The translations under genes and the position numbers were made by a program. A stretch of DNA of 5,882 bases from CAYVOV01 sp964453525 (GTDB lineage Bacteria > Chloroflexota > Dehalococcoidia > Dehalococcoidales > UBA2162), in the NCBI GenBank assembly GCA_964453525.1, contig CAYVOV010000039.1:1-5882 (forward strand). The letters run 5' to 3'. Below are positions 1-5,363 of this stretch, in pieces. The stretch's first letter is position 1. The number at the start of each line of letters is the position of its first letter. Under the pieces are notes generated by a model. It did not search any database. It saw only the letters and a list, made by a program, of their open reading frames with translations, and was not told where the DNA came from.

Positions 1-40
1 CCTTCAAAGTTGCCTTGCATAGATGCCGTAAAGCCAAGGG

Positions 41-1021
41 CTAGGCACAGTTTGAATATCTTTCAAGCGTCTCTAGGAAATGCTCAAGCTGCTCTGCCGA
101 AATTTTGGAAGGCGGATACAATAGGTCAAAGTCACTTAGCCTGACATCAAGCCCGTAGTTTTTCCGGAACCAGTTCGCTATCTGTGAGTCCTGTACGTCC
201 ATCTGCCAGATTTTGCTCTTAACCCTGTCCCACAGTAGGATTAGCTCTTTATTCTGGGCCACTATACCCTTTGCCGGCTTCCCTGCAGAAAGTACCTCGT
301 CGGGAAATAGGTCGTCAGGCGCTTCATTGTCGGGGGGTGGCAGAAGCAAGACCTGTCCCGGCGGCATCTGGGCGTATTTCTGGATCTCGACTAGTGAGTA
401 CGGTGCCGTCAAACTGAGTACCCTCACCGTCTTTTTCTTCCCTTCCGGCTGGACTTCCTGCTCAACCAGCTTGAGACAGAGTGGGATCATCGATAGCCTT
501 CCGCAGGTTCCGTGAATGAGCTCAAGGCTGGAGTTGACGTTCACGATGGAGTAGAACGAGCCAGTGTCCAACTGGTAAACGCCGAAACCGGGACAATCAG
601 GCAACAGGAACTGGAGATTCATCACCCGCCGGCACCGAGCTTCCTGGTAGTAGACACACTTCGAAGGATTACAGGTGACTTCCTTCAGCTCAATCTCAAC
701 GGATTCTCTAGTGGCGATTTCACCAGTAAGGATATCAGTCTTGGCTACAGCTGTCTCGCCGTCGCCGCGGCAAATCAGGCCGCGTGATGCAGAATAGCAC
801 CTGAGGTACTGGCTTGCCCATTGAGTCTGGTCATCGGTCGGGAACATAATGCGCAGCTCCCGCGGCTTTTCACCAAAGACCTTCCGTACTTCCTGGGGAC
901 AGACGAAATAGTCTGTCGGGCAGGGGTACGGCACTCCGCTATCGTTCTCCTTCTTTATCCCCAGCCTTATTTTCCCCAGCCGTGGTAGCCTCACCACATC
1001 AGACACGCCTTTTATCGCCAT
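41..1021 (-). CDS. Putative recombination directionality factor (phage gp3-like family), 326 aa
   Basis: Probable partner of the serine integrase encoded at 2899-4497: proteins of the phiC31 gp3-like family bind the integrase and switch it from integration to excision. The sequence shows the family layout as I recall it: an N-terminal LGKIRLG (residues 15-21) followed by a DYF segment, VFGEKP (48-53), RGLICRGDG (80-88), a cysteine cluster at C84, C117, C122 and C130 that could bind zinc, then a leucine-rich segment with FGVYQLDTGSFYSIV (146-160). The C-terminal third (about 255-326) is helical with a WFRKNYG motif. The ATG is supported by a strong GGAGAGGAG Shine-Dalgarno sequence about 8 nt upstream. 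It is the last visible gene of a leftward operon, and its start overlaps the end of the small gene 999-1160. The family assignment rests on recalled pattern, not a search; an otherwise unknown element protein is the alternative. Confidence 0.6.
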   Translation of the reverse strand: MAIKGVSDVVRLPRLGKIRLGIKKENDSGVPYPCPTDYFVCPQEVRKVFGEKPRELRIMFPTDDQTQWASQYLRCYSASRGLICRGDGETAVAKTDILTGEIATRESVEIELKEVTCNPSKCVYYQEARCRRVMNLQFLLPDCPGFGVYQLDTGSFYSIVNVNSSLELIHGTCGRLSMIPLCLKLVEQEVQPEGKKKTVRVLSLTAPYSLVEIQKYAQMPPGQVLLLPPPDNEAPDDLFPDEVLSAGKPAKGIVAQNKELILLWDRVKSKIWQMDVQDSQIANWFRKNYGLDVRLSDFDLLYPPSKISAEQLEHFLETLERYSNCA

Positions 1022-1160
1022 TGTTATTCTCCTCTCCTTTACCTTTTGAGCCTGTCGGTACAGGCTGCTTGCTGGATATATCTCTTAAATATGCCCGGGC
1101 AATCATTCGCGCCAATATACGCAGACCCCTTTCCACCTCGGCACTCTTGACGTCAGTCAC
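999..1160 (-). CDS. Small 53-aa basic protein between repressor and RDF genes
   Basis: A short reading frame of unknown function, found by reading the gap between its neighbours. It begins MTDVKSAEVERGLRILARM and ends with a hydrophilic GKGEENNNGDKRRV tail. The first 26 residues look like one amphipathic helix (ERGLRILARMIARAYLR). The start is GTG at 1160, which overlaps the stop of the upstream HTH gene by 8 nt, preceded by the purine-rich AAGGAAAG. Its end overlaps the start of the 326-aa gene by 23 nt. Such double overlap suggests translational coupling of all three genes. I recall similar small ERGLRILAR-type proteins next to phage and island regulators, but cannot confirm a named family. 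Coding status is supported by the tight packing and the ribosome site; the alternative is an untranslated leader. Confidence 0.6.
   Translation of the reverse strand: MTDVKSAEVERGLRILARMIARAYLRDISSKQPVPTGSKGKGEENNNGDKRRV
1049..1066 (-). promoter_or_regulatory. Perfect hairpin just upstream of the RDF ribosome site
   Basis: The arms AGCCTGT and ACAGGCT (7 bp, no mismatch) enclose a 4-nt loop. In the minus-strand transcript the hairpin sits inside the 53-aa gene, about 10 nt upstream of the GGAGAGGAG ribosome site of the 326-aa gene. No run of T follows on the minus strand, so it is not a standard terminator. It could modulate RDF translation or stabilise a processed message; this is inference. 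Confidence 0.4.
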
Positions 1161-1383
1161 CGTTCTTTCCTTCCTCGATAATGAACAGGTCGTCGAAGGT
1201 ATAGTCCTGCAGTTGTTCCAGTATTAGTCGCCTCATTAACGGAGAGGGCTCTCTCCTACCGTTGATAATGTGAGACAGATGGCTGCGGGAGAAATGGATC
1301 ATTTCCGCCAAGTCGCGCTGGGAAAGGTTTTTCCTGGTCATGGCAACTTCCAGAGCCTGTTTGTTGATACTTACCCTAACCAT
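1153..1383 (-). CDS. Cro/CI-type (XRE) HTH transcriptional regulator, 76 aa
   Basis: A minimal DNA-binding protein made of a single XRE helix-turn-helix domain. The motif runs from SQRDLAEMIHFSRSHLSHIINGRREP (residues 21-46), with the recognition helix around SRSHLSHII. A short acidic tail (FDDLFIIEEGKNGD) follows and there is no oligomerisation or sensor domain. The ATG at 1383 was chosen over an in-frame GTG at 1401 because MVRVSINKQALEVA is a normal XRE beginning and the GTG falls within a few bases of the predicted transcription start. The ribosome site is weak in either case. It is divergent from the HTH gene at 1542, so the pair resembles a phage cI/cro switch. As first gene of the operon with the RDF candidate it probably plays the Cro-like, excision-side role (inference). 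Confidence 0.85.
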   Translation of the reverse strand: MVRVSINKQALEVAMTRKNLSQRDLAEMIHFSRSHLSHIINGRREPSPLMRRLILEQLQDYTFDDLFIIEEGKNGD

Positions 1384-1415
1384 AGAGATACACCAGAACA
1401 CATTATGCTTACTCT

Positions 1416-1446
1416 AGTATACAACAAGGCATTGAAGAGTTGTCAA
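1416..1446 (-). promoter_or_regulatory. Candidate leftward promoter of the HTH-small-RDF operon
   Basis: On the minus strand a perfect -35 box TTGACA (1446-1441) is followed by TGTATACT. Read as TGTATA (1423-1418) the spacer is 17 nt; read as TATACT (1421-1416, closer to consensus) it is 19 nt. Transcription would start near 1409, about 26 nt before the chosen ATG. The -35 box is contained in one copy of the TGTCAATAG repeat and the -10 in an AGTATACAA copy, so regulators bound there would block it. Confidence 0.5.
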
Positions 1447-1505
1447 TAGATATGTGTCACTGTAGATAGCATATTGATGTCAATAGTGTTTGACAAAGTA
1501 TACAA
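1441..1505. repeat. Operator-like repeats in the divergent control region
   Basis: The 140-bp gap between the divergent HTH genes (1402-1541) carries several short repeats. TGTCAATAG occurs at 1441-1449 and 1478-1486. The second copy forms an inverted repeat with the rightward -35 box: TGTCAA (1478-1483), 6 nt, TTGACA (1490-1495). AGTATACAA, containing the palindrome GTATAC, occurs at 1416-1424 over the leftward -10 and at 1497-1505 inside the rightward promoter spacer. The two promoters are therefore covered by the same two kinds of element, as expected for operators of the HTH proteins. Which protein binds which site cannot be told from sequence. Confidence 0.5.
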
Positions 1506-1518
1506 AAGGTGCTATTAT
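1490..1518 (+). promoter_or_regulatory. Strong rightward promoter of the repressor-ImmA-integrase operon
   Basis: A perfect -35 box TTGACA (1490-1495), a 17-nt spacer and a near-consensus -10 box TATTAT (1513-1518) precede the gene at 1542. Transcription would start near 1525, right at the Shine-Dalgarno AAAGGAGGTGA (1525-1535), which itself is nearly perfect. The leader would be very short. The -35 forms half of an inverted repeat and the spacer holds an AGTATACAA copy, so repression or autoregulation at this site is likely. Confidence 0.75.
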
Positions 1519-1541
1519 GGTGGCAAAGGAGGTGAGCTGTC

Positions 1542-1931
1542 ATGGTGGAGAACTTCGGCGAATACCTGCGGACGCTAAGGACCGAGAAGAAGCTGTCTCT
1601 CAGGGAAGTCGAAGCGCTGTCCGGCGTATCAAACTCGTATCTTGGTCTCATCGAGCGCGGGCGGCGCCCGATACCAGGTGCCGATATCCTGAAGAAGCTC
1701 GCGCCTGTCTATGACGTACCGGTGAGAGACCTCTTGAACGCGGCGGGTTATCTTAAAGACGAAGAAATCTCCTTGAGCGAGGAAGATGAGGTGGAGATGG
1801 CCTTCAGGTACGTAATGAATGACCCGAGATACAAGTCCGGTACCCGAATTAAAGGGGGCCTTACTACCGAAGTGAAGCGGTTCATTGTCGAGATGTACGA
1901 GAAGGCGACCGGTAAAAAATTGCTTCCGTAA
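1542..1931 (+). CDS. XRE-family HTH repressor (ImmR-like), 129 aa
   Basis: DNA-binding regulator with an N-terminal XRE domain: GEYLRTLRTEKKLSLREVEALSGVSNSYLGLIERGRRPI covers residues 6-44, with the recognition helix near SNSYLGLIERG. An NAAGYL turn (66-71) and an acidic linker lead to a helical C-terminal segment (about 83-129) that may mediate dimer formation. The ATG follows an excellent AAAGGAGGTGA site. It is the first gene of an operon with an ImmA/IrrE-like gene 12 nt downstream, the arrangement known for ImmR/ImmA of ICEBs1, where the protease destroys the repressor to release the element. By that analogy this is the main repressor of the divergent control region (inference); its domain type is seen directly. 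Confidence 0.88.
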   Translation: MVENFGEYLRTLRTEKKLSLREVEALSGVSNSYLGLIERGRRPIPGADILKKLAPVYDVPVRDLLNAAGYLKDEEISLSEEDEVEMAFRYVMNDPRYKSGTRIKGGLTTEVKRFIVEMYEKATGKKLLP

Positions 1932-1943
1932 GGTAGAGGTGCC

Positions 1944-2879
1944 ATGAGGAGCTTCAGCGACTTAAGCTTCTTTTGCAAGTATATCGTAGATAAATATGGA
2001 TCGCCTGGCGCCGCTACCGAGGATGATAAAGCGGAAGACTTCAGGAACGTATACCTGCGCAATCTGCCGTCGAATTTGAGGACGCTTAAAGCCGTCGCCT
2101 CGGCCTGTGGCATCAATTTGAGTAGCCTAGGAGGCGGAAAACTGCCGAAGAATGTCAGGGGCTATCACGATGTCTTCGCGGGTAAGAGAAATATCTATTA
2201 CAGGGAGGATGACACGATAAGCGGCATTGAGAACACCATACTTCACGAGTTCAGGGAAATGATCGAGCCCGTTTTTATCGAGATATGTCCGGATTATGAG
2301 CCTCTCAGGACAATCGCGCTCCATCTGGCTGCCAACCGTTTCGCCACGGCTGTCTTGCTTCCCAGGGATGAGTTTGAACAGAAAGTATACGAGACTGGCT
2401 TCGATGTAATCGCTCTTTCCAGTATCTACTCCAAGAGTTGCTCCCAGGTGTTACTGAGGATGGGAGAGGTGCTGCATGGTCGGATTTTCTTCTACGCGGC
2501 GCTCTACGAAAACCAGTCCCCAAACAGTACTGACTGGAAGGTAACCTGCTGGACATGCGGGCGAAATGAGGAATGTCCTGAGGCCAATGTCTCCGGACTC
2601 TATGATTTTTTCCCGAAAAAGGGTCACCCGGTTGTGCCTGAATCACTGGTGGAGATGACTATCAAGACAGGTAAACCCCATATGGTACGCCATATAACCA
2701 TTGTTGACGAGATAGAGGAAGACGGGCTTACTGCCATATCCCAACCGTTGTTCCTGCCAGAGCCGGCGTTATCCAAGGTGGCGCTGGTGGTCTCGCTCCA
2801 GAGCGAGAGTGAAAAATTGCATTCCCAGGTCAGGAGGCTAAAACCGACTGTCTTGGAGAGCTTCTACAAACATCTATAG
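1944..2879 (+). CDS. ImmA/IrrE-like (M78-type) protein with altered zinc-protease motif, 311 aa
   Basis: Likely antirepressor or sensor partner of the upstream repressor. The peptidase-like part spans about residues 60-145: NIYYREDD, then LHEFREMIE (100-108) at the position of the family HExxH, then HLAANRFATAVLLPRDEF (127-144), matching the ImmA/IrrE signature EANxFAxxLLMP. Two departures stand out: the second histidine of HExxH is E105, and the acidic residue usual before AN is absent, though H127 is near. After about 195 comes a cysteine cluster CWTCGRNEEC (202-211), then a segment ending SQPLFLPEPALSKVALVVSL that resembles the GAF-like C-terminal domain of IrrE. There is no HTH; that function is in the separate gene upstream. 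The start has a GAGG site 5 nt upstream. It may be an active variant metalloprotease or a non-catalytic sensor. Confidence 0.75.
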   Translation: MRSFSDLSFFCKYIVDKYGSPGAATEDDKAEDFRNVYLRNLPSNLRTLKAVASACGINLSSLGGGKLPKNVRGYHDVFAGKRNIYYREDDTISGIENTILHEFREMIEPVFIEICPDYEPLRTIALHLAANRFATAVLLPRDEFEQKVYETGFDVIALSSIYSKSCSQVLLRMGEVLHGRIFFYAALYENQSPNSTDWKVTCWTCGRNEECPEANVSGLYDFFPKKGHPVVPESLVEMTIKTGKPHMVRHITIVDEIEEDGLTAISQPLFLPEPALSKVALVVSLQSESEKLHSQVRRLKPTVLESFYKHL

Positions 2880-2898
2880 AAGACTAAAGGAGAAGACT

Positions 2899-4497
2899 AT
2901 GAACGAAAAGAAGAAACTGGCTGCAATCTACGCCCGGGTGTCTTCCGACAAACAGGATACCGATCTCTCCCTGGGGGCACAGGTCCGAGCCTTGAAGGAG
3001 TATGCTGCTAGGACCGGCTATGAGATAGCAAGAGAGTTCGTAGATGAGGCAGAAAGTGGTCGCACTGCAGCCAGACCAGCATTTCGGGAAATGATTTCCC
3101 TGGCCAAAACAAAACAGCCACCTTTCGATACGATTCTAGTCTGGAAGTTGAATCGTTTTGCGCGGAGCCGGGCCGATTCCATTACCTATAAAACCTTACT
3201 GCGGAATAAGGGTATCGAAGTAATCTCGATCAACGAGCCAGTGGATGATAGCCCTACCGGAAAATTACTTGAAGGCGTCATCGAGTCAATTGACGAGTTT
3301 TACAGCGAGAACCTGGGACAAGATATCAAGCGCGGCATGCGCGAGAATGCTTCCAGAGGATTCTTCAATGGCAGCAGGCCTCCCTACGGCTTTCGCAAGA
3401 TAAAGGTCAAAGATGGGGATAGGGAAAGAAATAAGCTTGAGCCTGAACCAGGAGAGTCGGTAGCCACACAGACAGTCCGGAGAATGTTTGATATGGCATC
3501 TAGAGATATCGGCTGTAAAGAGATTGCTAGGACTTTAAATCGCGAGGGTTTTCGCACCGGTCAGGGGCAACGCTGGGGGAGAACTACGGTCTATAAAGTA
3601 CTCTCTAATGAAGCTTATACTGGTACCCTGGTGTGGGGAGGCAGACAGGGCCACCCGGCTATGCACAGGGGAGACCCGCCGGTTCGGGTAGAGAATGCCT
3701 GGACGGCAATCATTGACAAAGATACCTTCGATCTGGTTCAGAAAAAGATGGCATCCAAAAGACCGCAGGTTACCCACCCCCGGACGGTACCAAGTCTTTA
3801 CCTGCTTAGCGGTATCCTGTTTTGCTCATGCGGTGCTGCCATGATTGGACATAGTGCCAAGTCAGGAAAGCATTTTTACTACCAGTGCTCCAGAAAATTC
3901 AAGCAGGGAAGTGAAGCCTGCAATTCCAGAATGCTTGTTAAGGAGAAGCTGGAAAGACTGATTATAAACCAACTTAAATCAAAGGTATTAACCGACGACA
4001 ATTTAGAAAAAATGGTCATTATGGTTAACGAAGAGCTTCAATCGGTTTCAGGGATATTGCAGGATCAATTGGAGACGATAGACGCCGAGTCAAAGGATGT
4101 TAAAGCGAGGTTATCAAGGCTTTATGATGTGTTGGAAACTGGGAAACTGGAACTGGATGAACTGGTTCCCCGAATCAGAGAGCTTAAAGCTAGGCAAGAT
4201 GACTTGAGTAAGACCAGGGTTCAGGTAGAAGCGGAAATGGTTGCTAGGGGAGTAGACCAGGTAGACCTCTCTGTTGTGCAAAGGTATGCCAGAGACTTAC
4301 GCAATCTACTTGAGGACTCTGATTTCACCGAGAGAAAGGCCTTTTTGCGGTCATTCGTAAAGAAAATAGTTGTTGACCAAGAAGAGGTTACGGTTCATTA
4401 TAAGTTACCTTTGCCGCCAGATGGAAAATCAAAGGAGAAGATAACGGTTCTACCTATTGATACCTTTGGTGGAGCTGGGGAGATTCGAACCTTGTGA
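2899..4497 (+). CDS. Large serine recombinase / integrase, 532 aa
   Basis: Site-specific integrase of the serine resolvase superfamily that would integrate and excise the element. The catalytic domain (about 6-150) holds YARVSSDKQ with nucleophile S15, and the conserved LNRFARS arginines (R86, R89). The recombinase domain (about 160-285) includes PPYGFRK and SNEAYTGTLVWG. A zinc ribbon follows with C309, C311, C330 and C341, then a coiled coil (about 370-450) typical of large serine integrases, and a C-terminal FLRSFVKKIVV segment. The ATG follows AAAGGAGA and lies 19 nt after the ImmA-like gene, so it shares that operon. The final residues GAGEIRTL are encoded by a copy of the tRNA-Ala 3' end (4467-4491), directly followed by TGA. 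Length and domains look intact, so it is probably active. Confidence 0.95.
   Translation: MNEKKKLAAIYARVSSDKQDTDLSLGAQVRALKEYAARTGYEIAREFVDEAESGRTAARPAFREMISLAKTKQPPFDTILVWKLNRFARSRADSITYKTLLRNKGIEVISINEPVDDSPTGKLLEGVIESIDEFYSENLGQDIKRGMRENASRGFFNGSRPPYGFRKIKVKDGDRERNKLEPEPGESVATQTVRRMFDMASRDIGCKEIARTLNREGFRTGQGQRWGRTTVYKVLSNEAYTGTLVWGGRQGHPAMHRGDPPVRVENAWTAIIDKDTFDLVQKKMASKRPQVTHPRTVPSLYLLSGILFCSCGAAMIGHSAKSGKHFYYQCSRKFKQGSEACNSRMLVKEKLERLIINQLKSKVLTDDNLEKMVIMVNEELQSVSGILQDQLETIDAESKDVKARLSRLYDVLETGKLELDELVPRIRELKARQDDLSKTRVQVEAEMVARGVDQVDLSVVQRYARDLRNLLEDSDFTERKAFLRSFVKKIVVDQEEVTVHYKLPLPPDGKSKEKITVLPIDTFGGAGEIRTL
4467..4491. repeat. Attachment-site copy inside the integrase 3' end
   Basis: This 25-nt stretch matches 4544-4568 with one mismatch: TGGTGGAGCTGGGG is shared, then A in place of G, then GATTCGAACC. 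It equals the antisense of the tRNA-Ala acceptor 3' strand, CCA and most of the T-arm. No tRNA body follows to its right, so it is a detached tRNA 3' fragment, as seen at att sites. It is translated as the last residues of the integrase. Confidence 0.7.
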
Positions 4498-4543
4498 TGG
4501 GCGGTGGGAATAGGCGGTAAAGGAACGAATCTGGGAGGATGGG

Positions 4544-4568
4544 TGGTGGAGCTGGGGGGATTCGAACC
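4544..4568. repeat. Attachment-site copy in the tRNA-Ala 3' end
   Basis: Second copy of the 25-nt repeat, forming the 3' end of the intact tRNA-Ala gene. Integration into the 3' end of a tRNA gene with restoration of that end by the element is the usual design for islands, so this is the likely host-side junction. The 52 nt between the copies (4492-4543) contain no gene, only G-rich sequence, and no clear terminator is visible. Confidence 0.65.
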
Positions 4569-4619
4569 CCCTACCTTTTGACTGCCAGTCAAACGTTCTC
4601 CCAATTGAACTACAGCCCC
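4544..4619 (-). tRNA. tRNA-Ala (anticodon GGC)
   Basis: A complete 76-nt cloverleaf reads on the minus strand. The acceptor stem GGGGCTG pairs with CAGCTCC and includes the G3-U70 pair that identifies alanine tRNAs. The D-stem is GTTC/GAAC, the anticodon stem TTTGA/TCAAA encloses the loop CTGGCAG with anticodon GGC, and the T-stem GGGGG/CCCCC encloses TTCGAAT. Discriminator A and CCA are encoded. It reads GCC/GCU alanine codons. It lies 44 nt downstream of the membrane-protein gene on the same strand. The gene is intact despite serving as the likely integration target. Confidence 0.97.
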
Positions 4620-4634
4620 ACAGAGACAATAGTT

Positions 4635-4663
4635 AATCTAGCAGAAAACGGCGTCGGGCGCAA
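4635..4663 (-). promoter_or_regulatory. Candidate promoter of tRNA-Ala
   Basis: On the minus strand TTGCGC (4663-4658), a 17-nt spacer and TAGATT (4640-4635) would start transcription near 4628, a few bases before the mature 5' end. The match to consensus is moderate (3/6 and 4/6). Read-through from the upstream membrane-protein gene is the alternative. Confidence 0.35.
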
Positions 4664-5290
4664 CTAGACGGGAACGCCCAGTGCGCGGAGGAGGCTGCCC
4701 AGGCCCCAGTAACCGGCCGCTGCCACCGTTATCCCCTTAATCGTCTTGCCCAGCAAACAGATAAAGAAGTAGCGCCAGAGGCCAAAGCGTAGCGCCCCCG
4801 CCGCCAGCGCCGCCGGATAGAAGAAGGGGTTAATCACCGCCGAAAGGACGAAAAGGGTCAGCGAGCCCCGCCTCTCCACCCAGCGTGTCATGCGGTCGTA
4901 GACGGCCTTAATCTTGCCCTCTTTCAGGTTCTTGAGGGTGGTACCGCCGCCGTAGCCCGTCAAGTAGGTGGAAATCCCGCCGATAGTCTCGCCCAGGCCA
5001 GCGGCCATACCGACGAAGACGGGCCCCATGTAGGGGGCGAAGTCGGGCTTCATCACCGTGCCCAGGGCGAAGACCGCGGGCGTCATCGGTATCGGGGCGA
5101 TGACGATGGCGCCGCCGAAGATGCTGATTATGAAAGCCCCGAGGTAGCCGTAGTGCTCCAAGGCGCGTATCTGCTCCCAGTAACCGAAGACGGCTACCAT
5201 TACCGCCACCGTCAGCAGCAAGCCACCGATGCCGACGTAATACTCCCAGCGCTTGGAAGCGGCCTTAAACTTCTCCCAGTTAAAGCCCAA
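4664..5290 (-). CDS. VTT/DedA-type (SNARE-associated) membrane protein, 208 aa
   Basis: Integral inner-membrane protein resembling the VTT domain family (DedA, TVP38), some members of which move or flip lipids or support membrane homeostasis. A short charged N-terminus is followed by a membrane segment at about 18-37. The domain core then runs through GYLGAFIISIFGGAIVIAPIP (48-68), GMAAGLGETIGGISTYLTGYGGG (94-116), a cytoplasmic basic loop with RMTRWVERRG, and NPFFYPAALAAGALRFGLWRYF (154-175) with a final hydrophobic stretch to about 200. The start is TTG at 5290, preceded by GGAAAGGGAGAGGG; no ATG lies near the N-terminus and an in-frame stop follows shortly upstream. It lies between clpC-like and tRNA genes on the same strand. 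The exact substrate is unknown. Confidence 0.75.
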   Translation of the reverse strand: MGFNWEKFKAASKRWEYYVGIGGLLLTVAVMVAVFGYWEQIRALEHYGYLGAFIISIFGGAIVIAPIPMTPAVFALGTVMKPDFAPYMGPVFVGMAAGLGETIGGISTYLTGYGGGTTLKNLKEGKIKAVYDRMTRWVERRGSLTLFVLSAVINPFFYPAALAAGALRFGLWRYFFICLLGKTIKGITVAAAGYWGLGSLLRALGVPV

Positions 5291-5325
5291 CCCTCTCCCT
5301 TTCCAAAGACAAAAAATCCCCCACT

Positions 5326-5354
5326 ATATTAATGTTAACCATTAATAATGGCAA
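5326..5354 (-). promoter_or_regulatory. Candidate promoter with inverted repeat upstream of the VTT gene
   Basis: The 73-bp gap between the VTT and clpC-like genes holds a perfect inverted repeat, TATTAATG (5327-5334) and CATTAATA (5340-5347) around TTAAC. On the minus strand TTGCCA (5354-5349), a 17-nt spacer and TAATAT (5331-5326) form a plausible promoter, so the repeat lies between and over its boxes and could be an operator. A TTTTTT run follows farther down on the minus strand, but the AT-only stem would be a weak terminator for the clpC-like gene. Confidence 0.35.
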
Positions 5355-5363
5355 GAAGCTATG

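Noticed and set aside
1..20. Start of another leftward gene (ATG at 20, MQGNFEG) after the RDF gene
   Set aside because: Only six codons are visible and there is no clear ribosome site. It may be real but cannot be supported here.
213..787. Two plus-strand frames of 100 and 91 aa
   Set aside because: They are shadows of the 326-aa gene on the other strand and have low-complexity translations.
982..1227. 81-aa plus-strand frame
   Set aside because: It is antisense to the small gene and its neighbours, has no ribosome site and no recognisable motif.
1384..1401. GTG at 1401 as the start of the 76-aa HTH gene
   Set aside because: It would lie within a few bases of the predicted transcription start and adds residues (MFWCIS) not typical of XRE proteins.
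1402..1541. CRISPR-like array
   Set aside because: The repeats are only 9 nt, too few and irregularly spaced; they fit operators better.
1748..2116. 122-aa minus-strand frame
   Set aside because: It is antisense to the repressor and ImmA-like genes, which have clear domains and ribosome sites.
4467..4543. A second, tandem tRNA gene at the inner repeat copy
   Set aside because: Only the 3' acceptor and most of the T-arm are present; no anticodon or D-arm follows.
4398..4604. 68-aa minus-strand reading frame across the att copies and tRNA
   Set aside because: It is a translation of the antisense integrase end and of the tRNA itself; GSNPPSSTT-type peptides are a known artefact of tRNA genes.
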